Below the pieces are notes generated by a model. The model worked only from the letters and a program-made list of their open reading frames with translations. It did not search any database and was not told where the DNA came from. The translations under genes and the position numbers were made by a program. Below are positions 30,321 through 39,543 of a stretch of 64,000 nt of DNA, piece after piece (within the stretch, counting starts at the first letter, position 1; each line of letters begins with the position of its first letter). Source of the DNA: a cyanobacterium endosymbiont of Rhopalodia gibberula (GTDB taxonomy: Bacteria > Cyanobacteriota > Cyanobacteriia > Cyanobacteriales > Microcystaceae); NCBI RefSeq assembly GCF_003574135.1, contig NZ_AP018341.1, positions 496,001 through 560,000 of the forward strand, written 5' to 3'.

Positions 30321-30840
30321 ATGGACACCATAGCCATTCGTTTTCTTAACTGAGATCGCGATCACTTTAATATCTAATTTAGACTACAATATCGAACGAC
30401 TTAATAATTCCTAATATTATTCGAGGAAATAGACTTGTGTTAGTCGATATCTACTACACTAGACTCAGTCAGTTTTTCCTCAATGCGTTAATGGAGATTG
30501 ATCTGTCTATTATTGATTATTCAATCATACAAAACCTTATCATAATGAGCTAGCAAGAAAAATCTTGGAGTCAGTCCTAAAGGTTACTGTTGTAAGTTCT
30601 GAAGCAGCGATTTAATACTTCAAAAAATTTGTTTATCAACCATTTATTAAGGTATACTTTGACAAAAGTGAGGAAATTATAGACTTAGGGAAAAGTCATT
30701 CTTTAACGTTAGTGACTGCACCGAGTCTACTTTAGATTGATGCCATTCAAACCTATGACCACGGAACCAAAACTCTATTTATCTGTGATGTATTTGAAAT
30801 ACATTATCATTCTGATAGTCTCTATATGAGTAGATTTTTT
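30321..30840 (+). pseudogene. flavodiiron protein (Flv) pseudogene, N-terminal part only
   Basis: Read across three frames, the sequence reconstructs the beta-lactamase-like domain of a cyanobacterial A-type flavodiiron protein. Frame one has TIAIRFLN-stop-DRDHFNI (family: IRxLDWDRDRFDIE). Frame two has IRGNRLVLVDIYYTRLSQFF. Frame three has NHTKPYHNELARKI, then VTVVSSEAA, FVYQPFIK, IIDLGKSHSLTLVTAPSLL and TYDHGTKTLFICDVFEIHYH. Shifts fall near 30412-30419 and near 30521, and there are several in-frame stops. The diiron motif HxExDH has become HTKPYH. Only about 175 of the usual about 570 residues remain; the flavodoxin and flavin-reductase domains are gone. Confidence 0.85.
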
Positions 30841-32083
30841 TTTAAAAAAATAGAGTAAAACTGAAGCAAATTACAAGAAAAGCCTGAAGTCCTATTAATG
30901 AAATAAACCTCATGAAATTGAATTTCAAAAATGAATAGAAAATAGTTAAATTGAGTTGATGAACATTTAGCTAAAAATGTAAGTATATCTAAAAAAAGTC
31001 TTACTAATTAAGAATAATCTTAATTTAGTGTTAAATTATATAGTAATTTTTTTGTCCTTTGAGCAAAGCAACTTTATCAATTACTAACCATTTTAACGCC
31101 TAAAGTTTTTATCTATAATTTTTGCTCTAATTCCTTGAGTATTGTTTCTATTTCTTGTTCATTCACATTATTAATTTTGTCTAAATTATTAATGTTACTA
31201 TTTAATATTTCTTCAAATTTATTGATTTTTATTTGATAGAGATTGTTTTTAATACATACAGTTTTTATAGATACAGAAAATATAATAGTTAATTCATTAT
31301 TTTGATAAATTTTATTAGTAATTAAGCCACAACAAATATAGATTTTTATTGGGTATATTTTTTCTATAAATTAGTATGTCTGTATATTATTTATATAATA
31401 AATTGCACAAAATAATTGTGATAAAAAATATTAATTAAAATTATATAAACTAAATACAATTTATTTTTTAAAGTATATTTATATCTGTCTACTTGAAAAA
31501 TATCTGTGTAAAATAAACCTGGATAAAATAACAGCAGCATTCGTAAATAATATTTTATATTTATAAATTACATCTAGTGCATTAAAAACTTTGTAAGAGA
31601 CTATCGTATTGAGATGATTGCTGATTTATTTTCTTAAAATCTCAAGTAAATCTGCCGCATTAAAAAAATTTTCTAAAGTATAGTTACAAACTATAAAGTT
31701 AGTATACTAATTTTTATATTTATTTGAATAATAATGTTAAATAAGTTGGACTAACTCAGCGCTAATATCAAACTTAATTAGACTAAATCTGATAAGTAAG
31801 GCTAACACTTTCCTTATCTTAAAAATTAATAATTATTTCTAACTATTTTTCTGAAAACAGTCCTGTTTTTTTAGATAAAATTGTATGAGTTTTGTTATTA
31901 ATTAATCTAAATTTCTGCTATGTCTAAACATCTAATATATTCTCATCTTTTTATCTTAACTGTTTCTCATTCTTTATTTTATGTTTTCTTTTCCTGATTG
32001 CTAACTATCAGTTTACTAACTTGAGTTCAGTAGAACTATTTTTTCTCTTTTTTCTTTTTCAACAAACGAAAATAAAATAATCA
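30841..32083. other. 1.2 kb AT-rich region after the Flv remnant
   Basis: The rest of the flavodiiron gene is not recognisable here. On the - strand at about 31130-31375 an open stretch of about 80 codons without a start ends in a polar coiled-coil-like tail (NVNEQEIETILKELEQKL); I cannot name it. Otherwise nothing is seen. Confidence 0.4.
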
Positions 32084-33064
32084 TCAGTTATTATATCGAT
32101 AAAACTCTTGATACCATGCAACAAATTGTTGAAGACCTAGGGTAATTGTAGTTGTTGGTTTGAATCCGATATCGTTGATTAGTTCATCTATATCAGCATA
32201 AGTAGATACAACATCTCCAGGTTGCATCGGTAAGAAATTTTTGACGGCTTTCATATTTAAAGCTGTTTCAATTACCTCAATAAATTCTTTTAATTCTACT
32301 GGGTTATTTTTTCCAAGATTATAAATCTTATATGGTGGTTGATTAAAAGTATTTAAGGGATACTTAGGGATAATCCTTACCATAGCTTCAATGACATCAT
32401 CAATATAAGTAAAATCGCGCTTCATCCTGCCATGATTATAAACGTCAATAGGTTTTTTTTCTGTGATCGCTCGAACAAATTTAAAATATGCCATATCTGG
32501 TCTTCCCCAAGGACCATACACCGTAAAAAAGCGCAATCCAGTAATAGGAATCAAATATAAATGACTGTAGGCATAAGCCATTAATTCATTTGCTTTTTTA
32601 GTAGCTGCATAAAGAGAAACCGGTCTATCTACATTATCAGTAACAGAAAAAGGAACCTTTTTATTAGAACCATAAACTGAACTAGAAGAAGCAAATACTA
32701 AATGATTAATATGGTTATGACGACATCCCTCTAAAAGATTAGCAAATCCTACTAAGTTACTATCAATATAAGCTTCAGGGTTTTCCAAGGAATAACGAAC
32801 TCCAGCCTGGGCAGCGAGATGAACAACATACTCAAAAGAATATTCTTTGAAGAGATCCATAACTAAAGATCTATGGCTAATATCTAAACGGTTAAATTTA
32901 AAGTTCTTTTGGGATAACAATTGTTCTAGACGAGCTTGTTTGAGGGTAACATCATAATAGTTGTTGAGATTGTCGATGCCATATATTTGGTGTCCTTCTG
33001 CTAACAATCGTTGTGCTAAATGATATCCAATAAAGCCAGCTACGCCTGTAATTAAAATTTGCAT
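32084..33064 (-). CDS. NAD-dependent epimerase, UDP-glucuronate 4-epimerase-like
   Basis: This 326-residue extended short-chain dehydrogenase has the NAD-binding motif GVAGFIGYHLA at residues 7-17, catalytic SSSSVYG, and the YAATKKANE motif with Tyr and Lys of the YxxxK pair. The segment GIDNLNNYYDVTLKQARLEQL and the TVYGPWGRPDMA motif are typical of UDP-glucuronate 4-epimerases that feed capsule or LPS synthesis. A related hexose or pentose epimerase is possible. A dead glycosyltransferase lies immediately upstream on the same strand, so this is probably the survivor of a surface-polysaccharide cluster. Intact and of normal length. Confidence 0.85.
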   Translation of the reverse strand: MQILITGVAGFIGYHLAQRLLAEGHQIYGIDNLNNYYDVTLKQARLEQLLSQKNFKFNRLDISHRSLVMDLFKEYSFEYVVHLAAQAGVRYSLENPEAYIDSNLVGFANLLEGCRHNHINHLVFASSSSVYGSNKKVPFSVTDNVDRPVSLYAATKKANELMAYAYSHLYLIPITGLRFFTVYGPWGRPDMAYFKFVRAITEKKPIDVYNHGRMKRDFTYIDDVIEAMVRIIPKYPLNTFNQPPYKIYNLGKNNPVELKEFIEVIETALNMKAVKNFLPMQPGDVVSTYADIDELINDIGFKPTTTITLGLQQFVAWYQEFYRYNN

Positions 33065-33240
33065 TTTTATTTATTAAAGGTTTTGATTGAAAATTAAAGA
33101 ATCAGTGAATAAGGGATTTTATTAAGTTTTTATCTAAAGACCGTATCATAAATTTTCATTAGACGACTATTGTTTTCCTTTTCTGTATATTAGTTTATAA
33201 TCTTTATTATAACTGCATGATATATTCCATTATGCTCAAC

Positions 33241-33566
33241 TGGATATTTCCATAACCACTCTATTTTAGCTGCTAAATCAATTGAATTGTTAGAATAAAA
33301 AAGAAGTCCAGGAAGACTGTAGTCAACTAATTTGGTGATCATCTCGGTATTAGAGACAATAACAAGAGTCCCTGTAGCAAAAGCTTAAATTACTAATTGA
33401 CTAAAGATCTCATCTTTTTTTGAGGAATACACTAAAAACATAGCTTTTCTCATCACTTAATAAATTTTCACCATTAGTCGATAGCCTAGCCATTCTAACT
33501 TAAGAAAATTGTTGAGTAGTCTCTATTGCTTAGTTAGACCGAAGAACATCTCCGACAATTTTCAGG
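33241..33566 (-). pseudogene. family 4 (group 1) glycosyltransferase pseudogene
   Basis: On the - strand, LKIVGD opens a recognisable C-terminal GT-B domain. After a frameshift come LEWLGYRLMVKI, then KAMFLVYSSKKDEIFSQLVI, AFATGTLVIVSNTEMITKLV, GLLFYSNNSIDLAAKIEWLW and KYP. The family consensus around the nucleotide-sugar site (E-AxAxGxPVIAS-xGG-xE) is clear, but at least four stops and one frameshift break it, and the catalytic Glu before AFATG is lost to a stop. It was probably involved in surface polysaccharide synthesis together with the adjacent epimerase. Confidence 0.8.
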
Positions 33567-34789
33567 ATAATTGAGTAATTAAACTGTTTCTAGGATTCTA
33601 AAAGAACATTGAGTTTTTTGCTTACAAAAAGTCGGCTAAAAAAAGATTATAGTCCCTTTGTACTTGTTCTATAATCTAATTTATATCAATTAGATGCACT
33701 TAACCACAATCTTTTGTAATTCCACTCTATGTTCATAAGTTTCTGTTGTGCAAACTGGCTAATATAAATATATTTACTTGTCTGGTCCAAGTCAGTATAT
33801 TTAGGTTTAGGCTGGGGATAGCACTAGTTACATTAGACTAATAGTACCTTTGTCTTGTCGGTAACAAATAGAAGCAATTCCAAGCTAGAGAAACAACTTT
33901 CCTAAGCAATTTTTGCACACTTATCCATCATAAAAAAAATTATATCGGGACATGGCAAGTAATGGTTTCGTAGAGTTTAAATACAGTATAGATATTTCTA
34001 ATAAAATCATAGAATCTAACAATAATACCAATTAATAAACTTAACAACTAGTAGAATATTTTTAAGTTAGTTATACTTTATTTCCGTAAAAAAATGATAA
34101 TCTTGTTTATTCTTTTATTTTTCTTTAAAAGATTTTTTTAGCAAAATAAGCTTTTATTTTCTATATTTTAATCTAGTGCTCTGACAAGAGTATCTGATAT
34201 TTATTGATTCATCTTTTTATCTTTGTACCTAAACTTTTTCAAAATATTTTTTTTCCACAACAAGTTACCCTAATTATTATCTATATTCATAGATATTACT
34301 TTTTAAATTTAAAGAATAATTTATTAAGCTAATTATAGTTTGTAATGTTTTTTCCTTACTTTTTACTTCAAATCCTCATCACTAAAATTCTTAACCTATT
34401 TTTCTTTTAATCTATATATTTTTTGATAAATTTTCTACTACAACTAAAATTTATTTCTACAGTAAGTAGACTATTTTTGACAGTCTATACTCGTAATACT
34501 TTTTAGAGTAAATATTATCTTTTTGATTCTACAGAAGTTTTACTGCTTAGATCCCCAAACTTAGTTTACTTAAACTAAGTTTGGGGTTTTGTTAGGTTTT
34601 ACGGACATTGTTTTCACCTAGATTATTTCCTTCCTATCACAAGTAGATTATCACGACCATATTTAGTGTTGTTTTCACAATAACTTTTAAATCTATACGG
34701 CTGGGCAGAAAATACTCACGCATTGATGTAAACGTTGATTTGATTAAGGTTAATATTCATGATTGCTGTCCGAATATTGCCCTAGAAAA
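33567..34789. other. 1.2 kb AT-rich region with an orphan terminator-like palindrome
   Basis: The N-terminal half of the decayed glycosyltransferase may lie at the start of this stretch but is not readable. No other gene is seen. A strong palindrome is at 34553-34586. Confidence 0.45.
34553..34586 (+). terminator. perfect 16-bp-arm hairpin followed by TTTT
   Basis: CCCCAAACTTAGTTTA (34553-34568) pairs exactly with TAAACTAAGTTTGGGG (34571-34586) around two bases, followed by TTTTG on the + strand. This is a strong intrinsic-terminator form. There is no intact + strand gene upstream, so it is probably left from a lost gene. It is also about 200 bases past the end of the sucD-like gene on the - strand. 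Confidence 0.65.
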
Positions 34790-35707
34790 TCATGTACCTA
34801 ATTGTCTAGGCAAGGATTTCCGAGAGATGGCCATTTTAACTAGCTTAATAATCTCAGTGGGATGTTGAGCCACTTTTACCTTAGCTTTTTTAAAACCATC
34901 TATGATGGACTCTTCAGGAGGAATTTGTATCACTGACGAAGAGAGTTGGGCGGCTACAATTGTTTTAGCATCCCGAAAATTACGTTCTATGGGAGTATAA
35001 AGCCCAGCAATATAAGCAATCACGGGTTTTTCGATAGCTGAGGCAATGTATTCAACCGCACAGAGTTCAGCATGACTATTACCTCTTCCTAAAATAACAA
35101 TTACTTTAGTGCTACTGTCCTCTTCAAGTATCTGTAACCAATGTTCGAAATTTGAGCCGATAATGAAATCTTTGCCTAAACTAACAACGAGAGACTGACC
35201 TAACTTAGCTCGGGTTAATTCTCTAGCTATTTCATCAACTAGGCGATCACAACGACTAACAATCCCCACAGATCCCGGACTATAAAAGGAATGCTCACAT
35301 ATCCCTAACCAAAACTGATTAGGAACAACTAGTCCCTGACTGCCCGAACCCAAGATAAAAGTCTGGTTAACTTGTGCTTTATGGAGAAGATCAATCATAT
35401 CTAAAGGAGGAACCCCCCCGGATACAATCACCAGTTGTCTAATTCCTGAAGCCATTGCCTCTAAAGCTGCATCTAAGACTTTATAAGGAGGGGTAAAAAT
35501 AACACTAATATCGATGTTTTCGAACTCACTGATAGCTTTTTCTACTAAGTTAAAGACTGGAATTCCATCTATTTTTGGACTTTCACCGCTTATACTAATT
35601 CCAGCCACGATATTCATTCCAAAAGCTTTCATCTGTTTCCCGTAGACGGTCCCTAGAGGAGTTGTAATCCCTTGAATAATAACTTTACTATTAGCTTGCC
35701 ATTTCAT
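34790..35707 (-). CDS. SucD-like CoA-binding protein (succinate-CoA ligase alpha family) lacking the active-site His
   Basis: The 305-residue protein aligns end to end with succinyl-CoA synthetase alpha: an N-terminal CoA-binding fold (VIIQGITTPLG, PVFNLVEKAI, VIFTPPYKVLDAALEAM), then PGSVGIVSR and KPVIAYIAGLYTP. Key residues differ. The phospho-acceptor region GHAGAI reads FRDAKTI, placing Asp at 246 where His is expected. GPNCPG reads GSGSQG, and the EIGGSAE loop reads GRGNSHAE. The canonical ligase mechanism should not work unless the alignment is misleading. It lies 105 bases downstream of the beta-like gene, so a complex is likely. Whether this divergence is cyanobacteria-wide cannot be judged here. 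Confidence 0.8.
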   Translation of the reverse strand: MKWQANSKVIIQGITTPLGTVYGKQMKAFGMNIVAGISISGESPKIDGIPVFNLVEKAISEFENIDISVIFTPPYKVLDAALEAMASGIRQLVIVSGGVPPLDMIDLLHKAQVNQTFILGSGSQGLVVPNQFWLGICEHSFYSPGSVGIVSRCDRLVDEIARELTRAKLGQSLVVSLGKDFIIGSNFEHWLQILEEDSSTKVIVILGRGNSHAELCAVEYIASAIEKPVIAYIAGLYTPIERNFRDAKTIVAAQLSSSVIQIPPEESIIDGFKKAKVKVAQHPTEIIKLVKMAISRKSLPRQLGT

Positions 35708-35812
35708 AAATCAATATAGTCGTCGTGTGATTGAATTGCAATTTTAATCAGATTAAATTAGAAAATAACCTAATTTTTTATTAACTTTTGCCTAGACTGA
35801 GGTGAGAAAGTC

Positions 35813-37084
35813 CTATTTTTTTTGAGCCTTAGCTAGAGAAACCGTTGTAGTGATCGCTTGTCCCAAATCCTCAGTCGAGTTAATGTCTAATCCAGAAAGA
35901 CTTTCTTTAATTGAGTCAAAATCGTCCCCGAGTAAACGAACCACTAAAGATGGTAGTTTCGTAACTTGGGACAGACGATTTTGGGGTTGACCATCCTGTT
36001 GATGATCAAGAGAGTTAGTCCTGGTGGGCCTTGGGAAAGGGTCTTCACGGAAGTCTGTCTCGCGTTTCAGATAAGGTTGAAAATAATCAGCAATCCCTTT
36101 TGCGATTACTCCGGAAGTTTCAATATTACCCAAAATGTTAATTAACAGAACCTTTATATGAGTTGATTTAATGGCTTGTTCTAACGCGGTAGTCAACTGC
36201 TCGATAAGAGAGATTAATCCTTCCTGTTCGCTGAGCATCCAACCACAGGCTGGATTACCTTGTTCATGAACTAACAGCTCCCAACTGGTAAGAGTCAATC
36301 CCCAGCCATTACTAATGATTCCGATATTACCCTCTCCTGAGGTAGCTTTAATAACACAAACTTGAGGGAGAGTTAAAGGTTTAGGGATAACAGGGTTGAA
36401 TACTATTGACGAAGTTTCTAGTTTAGAGGATGTGAGTAATTCCACTAGATCTCGATGGCGAGACAAAGCTGCATCGTTAACCGCAATTTTCCCATCGAGA
36501 GCCATAACTTCTCCAGTTGGACTTACCGCTAAAGGATTGATTTCAATCAAATCTAAATCTTTCTCTCGAAAAATCTGGTACATCTTTTCAAGAATGGAAC
36601 TTACTGTCTGGATAAGTTCCCCTTGGAGTCCCATTTTTACGGCTAAACGGCGGGCATAAAAGGGCGAAAAATCGCTATCAACTACTACTTTTTCCATATG
36701 CTCGAGGAGAGTTTCCACGTCAATTCCTCCTTTGGGTGAACCAAGCAAAACTGGACGCTGAAGTTTATAATCAAGCAGAACCGAAAGAAAAAATTCAGAT
36801 TTGGTATCGTAGCGAGCTTCTGCCAGAATAACTTCTGGATATTCTCCTAAAATTGCCAGACTAAAAATTGCTTGGGCAGCTACAATTGCATCAATCGTAT
36901 TTTCCACGAAACGAATGCCCCCGGCTTTTCCACGACCTCCAGAACGGACTTGTGACTTCAACACGACAGGATAAGGGATATGAAGGTGTTTAATTTCACT
37001 GAGATTAACGATAGGTTGGGAGGGTAAAATAGGAATACCCACCTGATGAAAAAGTTTTTTAGCTTGATATTCAAGTAAATCCAT
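35813..37084 (-). CDS. SucC-like ATP-grasp protein (succinate-CoA ligase beta family)
   Basis: The 423-residue ATP-grasp protein starts MDLLEYQAKKLFHQVGIPI. It keeps the nucleotide-binding KSQVRSGGRGKAGGIRF segment and the metal site EINPLAVSPTGEVMALDGKI with the following NDAALSRH. The C-terminal ligase domain is divergent: NGAGLAMATMD reads NGWGLTLTSWE, and the GGIVRCD loop reads GNIETSG. A polar insert of about 30 residues (around TNSLDHQQDGQPQNRLS) precedes the last strand, making it longer than the usual about 390. It is followed by the alpha-like gene 105 bases on, probably one transcript. Substrate may not be succinate. Confidence 0.85.
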   Translation of the reverse strand: MDLLEYQAKKLFHQVGIPILPSQPIVNLSEIKHLHIPYPVVLKSQVRSGGRGKAGGIRFVENTIDAIVAAQAIFSLAILGEYPEVILAEARYDTKSEFFLSVLLDYKLQRPVLLGSPKGGIDVETLLEHMEKVVVDSDFSPFYARRLAVKMGLQGELIQTVSSILEKMYQIFREKDLDLIEINPLAVSPTGEVMALDGKIAVNDAALSRHRDLVELLTSSKLETSSIVFNPVIPKPLTLPQVCVIKATSGEGNIGIISNGWGLTLTSWELLVHEQGNPACGWMLSEQEGLISLIEQLTTALEQAIKSTHIKVLLINILGNIETSGVIAKGIADYFQPYLKRETDFREDPFPRPTRTNSLDHQQDGQPQNRLSQVTKLPSLVVRLLGDDFDSIKESLSGLDINSTEDLGQAITTTVSLAKAQKK

Positions 37085-37320
37085 GACACTTTTAATCTCA
37101 GAGGTATAGTTTTTAGAAAGATAGGAAAATATGTCAGTTAGTATCCTAATATTCTCCTATCTGGAATTTATTATCAAATTATAAAGAAAAAAGTAAAAAA
37201 CAAGACCACATGAAGTAGTCTATAAAAATTTTAGTACTCGAAGCATTACATCAGATAAATACTCTTCTAATTTAAGATAAAGAAAAGTAGAATATTTCTC
37301 ATAAACATACTTGATTAACA

Positions 37321-37680
37321 GATTTGTTTGAGATTCTCTACTTTCTTTTTAAATAGTTCAGTCATTAGATTCATTGCTGTGCGATTCTCTCGGACTTTAA
37401 TATTGATAGTAACGGACATTCCTGATTGCAAAGAAATTTAACGATAATGGGCTCTCAGAAATTGTTGATTCGATTTAATTTTAGTAGGAAAGCGATAAAA
37501 GTAATGAATTTTATCAGTTTTTAGGACATCTAAAGTAATGGAGATCACTTCACTTTTAATATTATCAAACTTACTAAAGAGAAGCGAGTCGTTCCGAACG
37601 TCTGCTTTTTGTTTAGTGTGAACGACCAAATATCTTCGTTAGTGACATTCACTTCGGCTAATAAGCTATTGTTGGGAACG
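37321..37680 (-). pseudogene. HlyD-family membrane fusion protein pseudogene, C-terminal fragment
   Basis: The - strand reads as the C-terminal part of a type I secretion adaptor: LLAEVNVTNEDI, then SKFDNIKSEVISITLDVLKT, KIHYFYRFPTKIKSNQQFLR, a stop, and ISLQSGMSVTINIKVREN ending in LMTELFKKKVENLKQI. This matches the cyanobacterial HlyD pattern (D-YRFPAKV-LNQQ...LQSGMSV-VNIKVR). At least one frameshift and one stop are present, and the N-terminal membrane anchor and coiled coil are missing. An open piece of 63 codons (37438-37629) is part of this remnant, not a gene. Confidence 0.85.
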
Positions 37681-37953
37681 ATTCTTTAAGAGCAGGAGCA
37701 GTACGTATTATAGCTAATAGCTATTGTAAACCTGCTTGAATTTTGGTATACCATTATAATTCAATGAGTTTTTTTAAAAAAACTATGTATCTTGTATTTA
37801 AGTAAAAACACATTAAACAACCTATCAAAACACCCTCAAAATGTTAGGTTTGGAAATGATGTAGAAAGCCTACGCTGCAACTCGTCAAAACGGATAACAA
37901 AGCTCATCCAACTAATATAGTCGATTTAACCTGTTTGAGGTTTTACAAAAATT
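37681..37953. other. upstream region of the HtrA-type protease
   Basis: About 270 bases contain the last unreadable part of the HlyD remnant and the promoter region of the protease. I cannot point to a convincing -35/-10 pair. Confidence 0.3.
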
Positions 37954-39168
37954 ATGAAGTTTACAAAACTGCTACGCCAATTGGGTAGTTACCTGATATC
38001 ACTTTTACTTGGTATGCTTTTGTGCTTTGGTGGCTTCCATTTTCTCTCGTCTCAAGCTGAGCCTTTTGCGGAACCATCCCTAAATAATCAGGAAAATACT
38101 TCTGCTCCCTTAGACTTAGCTAAAAATCTCGTTGCTAAAGATCGCGATAGCTTTGTCTCCGCAGCTGTAGCCCGCACTGGTTCTGCAGTGGTTCGTATTG
38201 ACACAGAAACAGTTGTCACCAGAAGCATTGATCCGTTTTTTAACGACCCTTTCTTTCGAGAATTTTTTGGAGAACAATTTCGCTCTCATCTTCCTCAAGA
38301 ACGAAGAATTGCGGGACAGGGTTCAGGGTTTATTATCGACGGAAATGGGATAATTTTAACCAATGCTCATGTAGTCAACAAGGCTGATAAAGTCACCGTT
38401 ACCCTTAAAGATGGACGTACTTTTAATGGACAAGTCCGAGGAACCGATGAAGTCACTGACTTGGCAGTGGTGAAAATATCTCCCCAAGAGGATAAATTGC
38501 CAGTTGCTCCTCTAGGAGACTCAGCTAATCTTAAAGTAGGAGATTGGGCTATTGCCGTAGGGAATCCGGTAGGATTGGATAATACTGTCACCTTGGGGAT
38601 TATCAGTACCATCGGCCGTTCAGCCGCTAAAGCTGGAATTCCTGATAAGCGTCTCGATTTCATTCAAACTGATGCGGCAATTAACCCGGGGAATTCTGGA
38701 GGCCCTCTCTTAAATTCTCAAGGGGAAGTGATTGGCATTAATACAGCTATTCGTGCCGACGCGATGGGAATCGGTTTTGCTATTCCTATCAATAAAGCCA
38801 AAACTTTGCAAAATATTTTAGTCAGTGGACAAAAAGTTCCTCACCCCTATATTGGGGTCCAGATGGTTAATCTCACTCCTGAACTGGCTCGGGAAAATAA
38901 CAAAAATTCTAACTCACCCATTCTCATCCCTGAAGTTGAAGGAATTTTGGTAGTACAAGTTGTCCCTAATACTCCTGCTGCTAAAGCTGGAATCCGTCGA
39001 GGAGACGTCATTGTAGGAGTTAATGGAAAATTGGTGACTGACGGTAGTGAATTACAATCCATTGTAGAAAATTCAGGTCTCAATGCTCCTTTAAAGCTCC
39101 AACTTTATCGTGGTGATCACGTTACTTATTTAACGGTAAGAACTGCTCAATTAGAAGGAACACCCTAA
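37954..39168 (+). CDS. HtrA/Deg-family serine protease (S1C) with PDZ domain
   Basis: The 404-residue protein has an N-terminal hydrophobic segment (residues about 13-32), a signal peptide or anchor to the periplasm. A trypsin-like domain follows with a complete triad: H139 (LTNAHVVN), D169 (TDLAVVKI) and S248 (NPGNSGGPL). One C-terminal PDZ domain carries GILVVQVVPNTPAAKAGIRRGDVI. The layout and length match the cyanobacterial HhoA/HhoB/HtrA group; I cannot tell which one. It degrades or refolds damaged envelope proteins. A small hairpin 13 bases after the stop may terminate it. It is intact. Confidence 0.92.
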   Translation: MKFTKLLRQLGSYLISLLLGMLLCFGGFHFLSSQAEPFAEPSLNNQENTSAPLDLAKNLVAKDRDSFVSAAVARTGSAVVRIDTETVVTRSIDPFFNDPFFREFFGEQFRSHLPQERRIAGQGSGFIIDGNGIILTNAHVVNKADKVTVTLKDGRTFNGQVRGTDEVTDLAVVKISPQEDKLPVAPLGDSANLKVGDWAIAVGNPVGLDNTVTLGIISTIGRSAAKAGIPDKRLDFIQTDAAINPGNSGGPLLNSQGEVIGINTAIRADAMGIGFAIPINKAKTLQNILVSGQKVPHPYIGVQMVNLTPELARENNKNSNSPILIPEVEGILVVQVVPNTPAAKAGIRRGDVIVGVNGKLVTDGSELQSIVENSGLNAPLKLQLYRGDHVTYLTVRTAQLEGTP

Positions 39169-39181
39169 ACAAACACGGACT

Positions 39182-39206
39182 GGTGTGGTAGTTGATTTGC
39201 CACACC
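39182..39206 (+). terminator. hairpin after the protease gene
   Basis: GGTGTGG (39182-39188) pairs with CCACACC (39200-39206) across an 11-base loop, 13 bases after the stop codon. There is no strong T-run, so moderate confidence. Confidence 0.45.
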
Positions 39207-39543
39207 TCGACAATTTATTTAGAAGACTATGAATCGCCTGTGGATCAAAAACTATTTCGAAATTCGACGAAGAAAGATTACAATCTTAAACTTATTAAGA
39301 TGTATAAATCAAAAAATTGTGGTTTGAAGGTATAAACTAGAATTTTCGGAGCGACGACATAAACAAGTACCAATCGATAATAGATCAGTAACGTTATTGT
39401 TAGTATCTACGTCATTGTTAAAATCCTAAGCGGTCTTCTGCATCCAAAAGATGAATGTGGTGTTCACAGGGACTCAACTTCTTCTATAGTTTATCATAGA
39501 CAATGAACTTAGGCATAATTGCAGAACGGATTAAATAACGATT
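39207..39543. other. 0.34 kb spacer before the TonB-like gene
   Basis: A + strand frame around 39335-39430 reads protein-like (FSERRHKQVPIDNRSVTLLL) and then stops. It may be a gene remnant. No promoter could be assigned with confidence. Confidence 0.3.

Noticed and set aside
31130-31375. Open - strand stretch of about 80 codons ending in a coiled-coil-like tail
   Set aside because: No start codon, very AT-rich Asn/Ile/Lys composition expected by chance in such DNA, and no recognisable family.
37438-37629. Open frame of 63 codons as a separate gene
   Set aside because: Its protein is an internal piece of the HlyD-family pseudogene on the same strand.
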